Shown here: in pieces, positions 13,900-24,590 of the stretch
Layout: each line of letters starts with the position of its first letter
Numbering within the stretch: position 1 is the stretch's first letter
Assembly (NCBI GenBank): GCA_907163375.1
Contig: CAJQUW010001409.1
Location: 558,001-622,000 of the forward strand
Length of the DNA: 64,000 nucleotides
Origin: Prostheceraeus crozeri
Taxonomy: Eukaryota > Platyhelminthes > Polycladida > Euryleptidae
Reading direction: 5' to 3'
The notes under the pieces: generated by a model
Told to the model about the DNA's origin: nothing
The model's database searches: none
What the model saw: only the letters and a program-made list of their open reading frames with translations
Position numbers and translations under genes: made by a program

Positions 13900-14170
13900 T
13901 AACACCTGTCATTATAAAGACAAAATCCCTTTCAACGAGCAATCCTCTCTCATTTACACAAATATAGCTGTGAGCATTGTACTGTATGCTGCATCGGGAA
14001 AACTTGGCGCAATATTTTTAATCGCGTAAATGAACACCTGAAAGGAAGACCAGCGTCTGAAATTTCCTTATGTACTCACATATCGTCCGAGTAATCCATT
14101 CTGCTCCATACTAGATACACTCGTATTGGTGAAACCTTTTTGAAGGTCGCATGCAAATAGCAGTGTCAAA
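13900..14170 (+). pseudogene. GIY-YIG endonuclease domain of the Penelope-like element
   Basis: A short frame reads KDKIPFNEQSSLIYT, then after one frame change CEHCTVCCIGKTWRNIFNRV and NEHLKG, and finally SEISLCTHIS. This matches the order of the Penelope nuclease: a CxxC pair, a (Y)IGKT box, an R...EH helix, then S...H. The usual tyrosine of YIGKT is replaced by cysteine (CCIGKT), so activity is doubtful even apart from the frame breaks. Confidence 0.72.
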
Positions 14171-14240
14171 CTTATGAATAACCAGACTCAATCTGAACAA
14201 CTAATTTTGTTTATCCCTTTCATTTGTTAATGTTCATCTC

Positions 14241-15315
14241 GGCGTTTGTGAATGAACATTGACTATATATGACCCAACGTTTGCTTCCACGATTTCTAGT
14301 AAGCATTAAAAAAATTACATAACATTTATGAATACAAATAAACATCTTAGGAATTCTTAGGAATAAACATCTTTGAAACGCTGTTCATGTTACCCGTAAC
14401 AATCATCTGACTAATTGAATATTGAAATAAATAAATTTAAGTAGCTTTTGTACACCAGCATTACATCCAATTGACTGAACACTCCTCATGAACTGTTAGC
14501 GCATTGCACAGGATCTAACCACCTGCGGGAAATGGCTTGGCACGATAGGACGCGAAATTTTCAATCACCCCTCGCACAATCGTAATAAGCACGTTACACG
14601 AACTCACTTTGAACTAAGTTTCTGTAGTAAATGTTTCAAATTAAACTCGCATACTCTTCAAGAAGTACTGTCGAGGAAGCACTAGGCAATTTGCAATGCT
14701 GGTTGGAATCCGAACTGCGCCCTCTGAATGTGGCATCGAATTCGGATATTAGGCCTACTGTATGGAGAAATCCTCATGAATGATCATTTAATCTCTGGAT
14801 TAACACACGGTAGCTGTCATAAGTAACTCGCAACTTCAGGGATGGTTTGCCAAACTGCAAGTTTGAAGTTACTCAACAATCAGCGGCGCACACTCAACAC
14901 AAAATGTCATAAATGAGCAACTGTATATCAATACTGCATGTTTTGTCTGCAAGCCGATATATTTTCAAAATTGATTTATCAACCTACCATGCTGCATTGT
15001 CTAAATGCTCCTATTCGTTTCAGAATGCTATTCCAGCCCTGGTGTGGATCAGAACGAAAAAAATATCGCAGGAGGACTATTTCTACTATTTCTATGGTGC
15101 CGTCATCTCAAAAATTAAGTGGAATGAAATCAACCAAGGTTTTGTCTTGCTAGAAGACGCTCAAAGTTCATACACCAATCATCTTTTCACTTGTCTTTTG
15201 CATGTATTTTCTACTCTGAACAGACGATCCACGATTCCATTGTACAAGATGTGAAGGACCACCCACTCGACAATCAAAGAGTACTACTGGAGGTAACAAA
15301 GCCGACGTTGGCTAA
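14241..15315. other. non-coding stretch, no gene recognised
   Basis: A 113-codon frame at 14913-15254 has no domain I recognise and no splice context. Nothing else is supported. Confidence 0.45.
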
Positions 15316-15414
15316 TAGCGATGCACCGAACGCTCGTTTCGGCTGAATTTCTTTTTAGGTTCGGTAATGTACTCGTTCGCCGAACCTTAAAATTCAAGGT
15401 TCGGTGTATCCCTA
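15316..15414. mobile_element. possible miniature hAT-like element (about 100 bp)
   Basis: TAGCGATGCACCGAAC at the left pairs imperfectly with GTTCGGTGTATCCCTA at the right, and inner copies of GGTTCGG / CCGAACC also pair. Termini starting with a GGATGCACCGA-like word are common on hAT MITEs. The flanks (TTGGCTAA, CTATCTAA) match at only 5 of 8 bases, so the target duplication is not convincing. Confidence 0.45.
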
Positions 15415-16189
15415 CTATCTAAGCATATTCAGATTCTCTACTGAGTTCGACTAGTCTGAAGATTTGAACTTCAAAAATTTGAATTATGTGATTGATTCGA
15501 CCGAATTCAATCGATATTGTAGGCCTATTTCAGGCTAACGGAACTTCAATAAATAGTACACTGTACTGACACCCTATAGAGTTTTTCTGTATTTATTATG
15601 GCACAATCGTACATAGATTGAACATCCTCTTTCAATATTTTGAATTTGGAAACTTCTCCGGTGATTCATTTATATTCTAGAATCATGTAGGAGTATGGCA
15701 AAAACATTAAACTTACCACTTGCCTAACTCTCACTCCTAGTTTATTGTCTCTTTCTTCCCCAGGTTTGAGGGTTGGTCCTGGGTTGTGTCGGGTTTTTGC
15801 TTGGATGGATACGCCGTCTACATTCTGGTCGGTTTTGTGTCAATTGAGGGTCCAGATGAAACATAAACATCACATTAAAACACAGCATAAATGGTATTTT
15901 AGAAACTAGTAATAAATCTTAGAGAAAGAAAATAAATATCCGCCAAACGGCCGCAGGAAACTCAAAACATAAAATCTCAGCTGCGATTAAAATCGCAGGC
16001 CGCAAACCGGACTGCTATTCCTCTTTGATTTTGACTGTGTTTGCCTCTACTCCTGTATTTCAATAGCATGCACAATTGTACATATTACATACATACAGGA
16101 CTATAGATTACACACGCTGTTGAAATACATAGGTTAAGGGACAAACACTATCAAAATCACATAAGAATGACATTACAAAACGGATAGCA

Positions 16190-16253
16190 GCATCATCATC
16201 TTAATCATATACGTTTTACGTCCGTTATTCCGCCATTGGCTGGGTTGGACGAT
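16190..16253 (+). repeat. ATC-microsatellite-linked hairpin repeat
   Basis: A short CATCATCAT run is followed by ACGTCCGTTATTCCG, then CCATTGGCTGGGTTGGACG, with CGTCC...GGACG able to pair. This resembles a dispersed invertebrate repeat unit found next to CAT microsatellites. The 17-bp word AAAACGGATAGCAGCAT occurs on both sides (about 16178 and 16259), like a target or slippage duplication. Confidence 0.5.
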
Positions 16254-18045
16254 ATTGGAAAACGGATAGCAGCATTTACATAATATAATATAGACTGTTG
16301 ATGTAATAAATTTTGAAAACATGTCGGTTCTCTGATATAGCATACACTACTGATATACGTTTGTATGCAGCTGTATACTGTCACAAGCATCATCTGCATC
16401 TAAGTACGTGGCAGGTAAATTGAACATGTTGACACTGGATATTTCGGCATTGATTGCTTTAACACATTTAATGAAATGAAAAAGAATTCAATGACCCATA
16501 GATGAGTTTTGATTTCACATTTCATCATACCTGCTTCTGCAATCTATATAACGTATTAACCGACGTGTGATGTTGAACATATTAATTTAAAAGATTTTCT
16601 TCAAATTTACACATGATGATTGACTACCTATCCACAGGCCAGCAAGATAGTTTAAATTAAACTCCAAAATTATATCAAATCTATGGTTTTAAAATACGTT
16701 TTTTTGATAATTACAAAATTGTTTTAATAATTAGCTAAGTTACCTTGCCTTGTTAAAAGTTGTCGTCACACTCGTATATGTAGGCCTACATGTATGGATC
16801 TGTTGATTTTTCTCAAATTGGCAAATATTGATTCCATACATTTACTTTTAAAGACGAAGGCAAGTAATAGGAATGATAATGATCAACTATATTTCCTAGA
16901 TCAGAGCGGCACTAGGTTACAACAGAAATTTTCAAAATAAACAGAGAGAATAAAACAATCAGATCAGCGAGGAGAAATGTACAATGGTATTGCTATAATA
17001 AGATTGGCGAATTTGACGATGTGGCAAGAGTCTACTGGTATATCTTAGAGAATCAAAGGGTTTACGGAACATAAAAAAGGATACGAGAGGATGTTAGACA
17101 GGATTGTAAGCGACTTCTCTAAGAATAGCCTGCTGGAGACTAGTGTAGATTTTTATCCTTAATCAATTCCTGATTTAAAATGCACCGATGCGTAAGTTGC
17201 ATACCGGTACCGTATATATTTGCAATACATCTACAAGTTGCCTACTATATTACTTTTTAATTTGCATTAGGTTTTTAGTCGAAAACTTGACTACTAGCAT
17301 GGGGCTGATATAGCACGTATGCTACCACACCTCCCTTCCAGCCATACGAGACTTCAAATCACACAATTCAACAGTAAACATGTATCAGAATGTGTCAACT
17401 CAGTGCATTGCCTTGGTTCACCTTATTTAGCTTTACAGCGTTTTCTACGTTATGTTTGCGAGATCTAGAGGTTCATCATGCAAAGTAAACTAATTTCCAT
17501 GATTCTACCGACTCCAGAGCATCAACAGAAAAATTAATGATATAAAAATTTACCTTGTTAATTTCATTCACATATTTACAAGGCAATCAGCATTGCCGGA
17601 TCAAGAAGTACGATAGGCTAGGGACAAAAATTGTGACTATCATGTCGACGCCGTCCGGTCTGGATAACTCGGTCTGAAGCTTTGGTCAGTCCAATTTTTT
17701 ATGCTGAGGAATATATTTGACCCGAAAAACATAATTACATTATCAGAGTTAGGGTCCACAGCCGACAGCTCTTACAGCCTTTTCAAGTTCAGCCATTGCA
17801 CATTTTCGAAAGAGGTTTCATTCAAATGATTAATTTCCCATTCCTCTTAACTTCCGAAATCAAGCATCAGACTGATTCATTCAAAAGACATCTGGTTGCG
17901 TAAAAATGATCTATATACTATTTTGCTGCAGAGAGTCATCCTTGGGAACAGAAGAATGATCATTCTCTTCAAGAAAAACCAGGATCACTTAGCTAGTTAT
18001 TGCCTGGTACTTCGCAATGATTTCTGTTATTGATAAAAGGATATA

Positions 18046-18345
18046 AAAAGGCTTATAAAGAAATAACATAAGCACTACTTCAATTTCTCACCTTAAAATA
18101 ATGAATGACGATTGCTATGTTACAGACCACCTGAGATTAAGTTTTAATGAATTTCAGCTGTCAAAATACTGAACAACGTGCCAAAAGGGCCTTCATTTGA
18201 ATTCATAATTTGAAGTGGGAAATTGAGGAAATGTTGTCATTTTTTCTTAAGCGTATTATAGAAAGGCTTAAAAAATAACATCAATATTGCTTCAATTTCC
18301 CACCTCAAAATGCTGAACAACGATTGCTATGCAACAGACCACCTG
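18046..18345 (+). repeat. diverged direct duplication, two copies about 210 bp apart
   Basis: Copy 1 (about 18046-18133) and copy 2 (about 18262-18345) share the word order AAGGCTTA, AATAACAT, CTTCAATTTC, CACCT(T/C)AAAAT, GACGATTGCTATG or its variant, and ACAGACCACCTGAGA. The sequence between them carries an inverted relative of the same block (GAAGTGGGAAATTGAGG). Origin unknown. Confidence 0.6.
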
Positions 18346-19393
18346 AGAATTATTATCATAGCTAGTTGCTAAACACTGTTATATTATTCAAAGCATTCCT
18401 CGACGCCGCAGAAAAAATAGAATTACACCGAGACACTCTTAACCACGTGAATGATGGAAAATGGAACTAAATTTAAGTTATTAATGCAAAAGATTTGCAA
18501 GTATTAACATCCAAATAATAGCTAAGATTTACCTTTAAAACACTACAGGCAAAAAGTGCAAGTCGTTTTTAGTATGCAGAAATTTTTTAAGATGTATTTG
18601 TTGTAATATTTGTTTTGTTTAAACTAAAGACATGCTCAGCTGTTCATCAGCTGATCATTTGAAATTACGATTTTTAGGTTTCTTGTTTGTGAGGCGCAAA
18701 ATACGGGGCGATTTTGTACTCTCGGAGAGCGCATTACATAAACAAAGTCACCGAAATGAGAGGAGGGCTGATTCAAATTTTGGCGCGAAACTATTTTAAT
18801 GTTTTATCATTGTTATCTAAAATTACAAGCTTTTCAAAGAAATTGTGGAATTACAATCAACTGATGTTGTGGTTATTCTTGTAAATTATTTTTTTTATCT
18901 CAAACAAAAATAACTGCCGAACGCGCATTGTTTTAGTGAACGCGAATTGGCCGGCGCGAATATGATAGAGAGGTTCAACCCTCTCTCGGTTATCTCAGCG
19001 CGAACTGTTAGTAAATTCACGTGAGTTACTTCTATAGGAAGATTGCAGAGCTGCAGTTGTGGTTACGTGAATCTCGCGAAGCAAGAAACGTGCCTCTTTT
19101 CAGCCAGAGCATAAAGTAATGAATTATTTATGTTGGAAGAAGTGTATCAGATAATTTTATGATTTGTCTTCTATAACACCGTCCTGTCGGAATTTCCAAA
19201 ATTTTTTGCGCGTATGTATGGATGGAGTGTCGATATAAAATAGAGGAAAATTTAATGCAAGCTTACAGGGAGGATATAATCAGGTTTCAGTGGCTGTTGT
19301 GAAATCTCTTTAAAGTTAAAGGACTAGAGGGAAGGTAAATTTCTTGTTACTCTATTTGAAGGACATCGCCGCTAATTGGGGGAATGTGAAAAT

Positions 19394-21013
19394 GGCAGTT
19401 AATAAAACTACATAACGATGCCATAAAAAAAAAGATTACTAAACCATATAACGGTGCCATAGCCTCCGTTTAATATTAACACCATTTCTCAAAACCAAAC
19501 ACATATTCGGGTTCCTCATGAAAGTGACCAACAAGCACACATCATCATAATTACTGAATATCACCGCGTTTCTCGACAATTTAAAAACAGAATCCTTATC
19601 TTAAACAAAAATTCTAAAAAAACACAACCTTATACGTGGCCATGGCGCTTCCATCAATTCTCAACCATACAGCGCGAAAACTTCACTTCACATATACTAC
19701 AAGTCCTAATGAACGGGACAATACCTCATTTTTGTGAACCTCTCCCGATGCCAATACCTCATGTCAATCCCCAAAAACCTCTCTCGACCAATCGAAAATT
19801 ATCAGGCATATCCGCAAATCACCTTATACGGGGCCATGGCTCCCACAGACCACTAAACCGATTCCCTCCAAAACTTCACACACGCATAATACACCTCCCA
19901 AACGAACAGGGACAATACATCACTTCACAGCACCTACATGCTGTCCACCTCCGATGAACTTCAAAAACCTCTTGTCAACAAAATTTCACCTTGCACCAAC
20001 TAATCAACATCATTACACTAAAACTCATCCTATACGGGGCCATGGCTCCACTAAAACTAAACCCGATTCCCTCCAAAACTTCACAAACACCATACTGGCA
20101 CCTCCAACGAACAGGACCAACACCTCACTTCACCACCCTACATGCTCTCCACCTCCGCTGAAATCTTCAAAATACTCTTGTCAACAAAAAAATTTTACCT
20201 TGCACCACTAATCAACAACATAACCAACAAACTCACCTATACGGGGCCATGGCTCCACACATAAACTTAAACCGATTCCTTCCAAACTTCACACACACCA
20301 TACTACACCTCCCAACGAAACAGGGGGGGGGGGGGGAAAACAATACCTCACTTCACCACCCTAGAGCTCTCCACCTCCGCTTGAGAACTTCAAAAAAACT
20401 CTGTCAACAAAATTTACCTTTGCACCACTAACCAACACATACACAAACTCACCCATACGGGGCCATGGCTCCCACAAAACATAAAACCGATTCCCTCAAA
20501 AATACTTACACACACACACCTCCCAACGAAACAGGGACTAATTAACCTCACTTCACCACCCTTAGAAGCTCTCCATCTCCGGCTGAACTGTCAAAAATAA
20601 CTCTGTCAAACAAAATTTACCTTTGCCACCACTAATTCAACACATACACAAACTCACCCTATACGGGGGCCATGGCTCCACACAAAGAACTTAAAAACCG
20701 ATTCTTACTCAAAACTTCACACTACCATAACTACACCTCCCTACGAACAGGACAAATTACCTCACTTCACTCACTCCAAATGCATTTTAATATTTTTCCA
20801 ATACTACTCACCAAAAACTACTTACAACTATGCATGTTAAACTCACACTATACGGGGCCATGGCTCCCACAAAACTAAACCGATTCCTTCCAAACTTCAC
20901 CACACACATACTACACCTCCCAACGAACAGGACAATACCTTCCACTTCACCACCCTACATTGATTCTCCACCTCCGCTGACTTCAAAATACTCTGTCAAC
21001 TAAAATTTACTTG
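19394..21013 (+). repeat. error-rich outer copy of the left end domain and units A-A-A-A-B-A
   Basis: This segment repeats the same end domain and the same unit order (A,A,A,A,B,A) that follow cleanly from 21014. Spacing between CCATGG cores here is 206, 207, 216, 207 and 188 bp, against 192, 192, 192, 192 and 172 bp in the clean copy. The excess is scattered single-base insertions, plus a run of 14 G at 20323-20336 where clean units have one GG. That pattern suits uncorrected long-read sequence left in the assembly better than biological divergence. At 21013 the copy breaks off inside a unit and restarts at the end domain. Confidence 0.7.
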
Positions 21014-24000
21014 CATGCCATAAAAAAAAATTACTAAACCATATACGGTGCCATAGCTCCGTTAATATTAAACATTTCCCAAAACCAAACACATATACGG
21101 GTTCCTCAGGAAGTGATCAACAAGCACACATCATCAAATTACTGAATATCACGCCGTTTCTCGACAATTTAAAACAAATCCTATTTAAACAAAAATTCTA
21201 AAAAAACACAACCTATACGAGGCCATGGCTTCCATCAATCTCAACCATACAGCGCGAAACTTCACACACATATACTACAAGTCCTAATGAACAGGACAAT
21301 ACCTCATTTGACCTCTCCCGATGCATACCTCATGTCAATCCCCAAAAACCTCTCTCGACCAATGAAAATTATCAGCATATCCGAAAATCACCTATACGGG
21401 GCCATGGCTCCCACAAAACTAAACCGATTCCCTCCAAACTTCACACACGCATACTACACCTCCCAACGAACAGGACAATACCTCACTTCACCACCGTACA
21501 TGCTCTCCACCTCCGCTGAACTTCAAAAAACTCTGTCAACAAAATTTACCTTGCACCACTAATCAACACATACACAAACTCACCTATACGGGGCCATGGC
21601 TCCCACAAAACTAAACCGATTCCCTCCAAACTTCACACACACATACTGCACCTCCCAACGAACAGGACAACACCTCACTTCACCACCATACATGCTCTCC
21701 ACCTCCGCTGAACTTCAAAAAACTCTGTCAACAAAATTTACCTTGCACCACTAATCAACACATACACAAACTCACCTATACGGGGCCATGGCTCCCACAA
21801 AACTAAACCGATTCCATCAAAACTTCACACACACATACTACAACTCCCAACGAACAGGACAATACCTCACTTCACCACCCTACATGCTCTCCACCTCCGC
21901 TGAACTTCAAAAAACTCTGTCAACAAAATTTACCTTGCACCACTACTCAACACATACACAAACTCACCTATACGGGGCCATGGCTCCCACAAAACGAAAC
22001 CGAATCCTTCCAAACTTCACACACACATACTACACCTCCCAACGAACAGGACAATACCTCACTTCATCACCCTACATGCTCTCCACCTCCGCTCAACTTC
22101 AAAAAACTCTGTCAACAAAATTTACCTTGCACCACTAATCAACACATACACAAACTAACCTATACGGGGCCATGGCTCCCACAAAACTAAACCGATTCCC
22201 TCAAAACTTCAAACACCCATACTACATCTCCCAAAGAACAGGACAATACCTCACTTCACCACTCCAAATGCATTTTAATATTTTTACATACTACTCACCA
22301 AAACTACTTACAACTATGCATGTTAACTCACCTATACGGGGCCATGGCTCCCACAAAACTAAACCGATTCCTTCCAAACTTCACACACACATACTACACC
22401 TCCCAACGAACAGGACAATACCTCACTTCACCACCGTACATGCTCTCCACCTCCGCTGAACTTCAAAAAACTCTGTCAACAAAATTTACCTTGCACCACT
22501 GATCATCATACACAAACTCACCTATACGGGGCCATGGCTCCCACAAAACTAAACCGATTCCCTCAAAACTTCACACACACATACTACACCTCCCAACGAA
22601 CAGGACATAACCTCACTTCACCACTCCAAATGCAATTTAATAATTTACATACTACTCACCAAAACTACTTACAACTATGCATGTTAACTCACCTATACGG
22701 GGCCATGGCTCCCACAAAACTAAACCGATTCCTTCCAAACTTCACACACACATACTACACCTCCCAACGAACAGGACAACACCTCACTTCACCACTCCAA
22801 ATGCATTTTAATATTTTTACATACTACTCACCAAAACTACTTACAACTATGCATGTTAACTCACCTATACGGGGCCATGGCTCCCACAAAAAATAACCGA
22901 TTCCCTCAAAACGTCACACACACATACTACACCTCCCAACGAACAGGACAACACCTCACTTCACCACTCCAAATGCATTTAATATTTTTACATACTACTC
23001 ACCAAAACTACTTACAACTATGCATGTTAACTCACCTATACGGGGCCATGGCTCCCACAAAACTAAACCGATTCCCTCAAAACTTCACACACACATACTG
23101 CACCTCCCAACGAACAGGACAACACCTCACTTCACCACTCCAAATGCAATTTAATATTTTACATACTACTCACCAAAACTACTTACAACTATGCATGTTA
23201 ACTCACCTATACGGGGCCATGGCTCCCACAAAAATAAACTGATTCCTTCCAAACGTCACACACACATACTACACCTCCCAACCAACAGGACAACACCTCA
23301 CTTCACCACTCCAAATGCAATTTAATATTTTCACATACTACTCAACAAATCTGCTTACAACTATGCATGTTAACTCACCTATACGGGGCCATGGCTCCCA
23401 CAAAACTAAACCGATTCCCTCAAAACTTCAAACACCCATACTACATCTCCCAAAGAACAGGACAATACCTCACTTCACCACTCCAAATGCATTTTAATAT
23501 TTTTACATACTACTCACCAAAACTACTTACAACTATGCATGTTAACTCACCTATACGGGGCCATGGCTCCCACAAAACTAAACCGATTCCTTCCAAACTT
23601 CACACACACATACTACACCTCCCAACGAACAGGACAATACCTCACTTCACCACCGTACATGCTCTCCACCTCCGCTGAACTTCAAAAAACTCTGTCAACA
23701 AAATTTACCTTGCACCACTGATCAACACATACACAAACTCACCTATACGGGGCCATGGCTCCCACAAAACTAAACCGATTCCCTCAAAACTTCACACACA
23801 CATACTACACCTCCCAACGAACAGGACAATACCTCACTTCACCACTCCAAATGCAATTTAATATTTTTACATACTACTCACCAAAACTACTTACAACTAT
23901 GCATGTTAACTCACCTATACGGGGCCATGGCTCCCACAAAAATAAACTGATTCCTTCCAAACGTCACACACACATACTACACCTCCCAACCAACAGGACA

Positions 24001-24590
24001 ACACCTCACTTCACCACTCCAAATGCAATTTAATATTTTCACATACTACTCAACAAATCTGCTTACAACTATGCATGTTAACTCACCTATACGGGGCTTT
24101 GGCTCCCACAAAACTAAACCGATTCCCTCAAAACTTCACACACACATACTACACCTCCCAACGAACAGGACAACACCTCACTTCACCACTCCAAATGCAA
24201 TTTAATATTTTTACATACTACTCACCAAAACTACTTACAACTATGCATGTTAACTCACCTATACGGGGCCATGGCTCCCACAAAAATAAACTGATTCCTT
24301 CCAAACGTCACACACACATACTACACCTCCCAACCAACAGGACAACACCTCACTTCACCACTCCAAATGCAATTTATTATTTTACATACTACTCACCAAA
24401 ACTACTTACAACTATGCATGTTAACTCACCTATACGGGGCCATGGCTCCCACAAAAATAAAAACGGATTCCTTCCAAACTTCACACACACATAGTACACC
24501 TCCCAACCAACAGGACAACACCTCACTTCACCACTCCAAATGCAATTTAATATTTTCACATACTACTCACCAAAACTACTTACAACTATG
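21014..24590 (+). repeat. left arm, clean tandem units
   Basis: The end domain (about 21014-21390) is followed by units in the order A,A,A,A,B,A, six B, A, then five B, the last one cut at the centre. Marked variants recur: the CATCTCCCAAAGAACAGG form at about 22220 and 23450, and the AAATAAACTGATTCC form at about 23232, 23940 and 24285. This shows that blocks of several units were copied together. One core reads GGGGCTTTGGCT (24096) in place of GGGGCCATGGCT. Confidence 0.8.

Larger units (their letters stand above)
11640..14240 (+). mobile_element. Penelope-like retroelement, decayed, with a LINE inserted in it
   Basis: The + strand carries, in order, the landmarks of a Penelope-like element: an N-terminal NLSNRTG segment (about 11787); the RT entry motif DKTHYINRFHKGNG (about 12062); a YGLPRLYK box followed by LPLRPILSF (about 12305-12350); FDATRLFSNIP (about 12508); VKGLIMGSSLASI (about 12670-12710); a C-terminal LPYMSESHKKTF linker (about 13790); and a GIY-YIG-type nuclease piece (13984-14045). 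Frames change repeatedly and stops are common, so the copy is inactive. A 5'-truncated LINE (about 13063-13655) splits the sequence between the RT and the nuclease. The outer ends are approximate because no terminal repeats were found. Confidence 0.8.
15415..19393. other. 4 kb non-coding stretch with minor repeats
   Basis: No gene recognised. It contains a microsatellite-linked hairpin (about 16190-16253), two diverged copies of an approximately 95-bp block (about 18046-18345), and a GC-richer patch at 15760-15850 of unknown nature. The last 700 bp before the foldback array hold several GGCGCGAA words (for example near 18782 and 18953) but no open frame of note. Confidence 0.45.

Noticed and set aside
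21014-24590. Regular direct repeats suggestive of a CRISPR array
   Set aside because: The whole unit repeats without unique spacers, the units are 172-192 bp long, and the sequence is from an animal genome with spliced genes.
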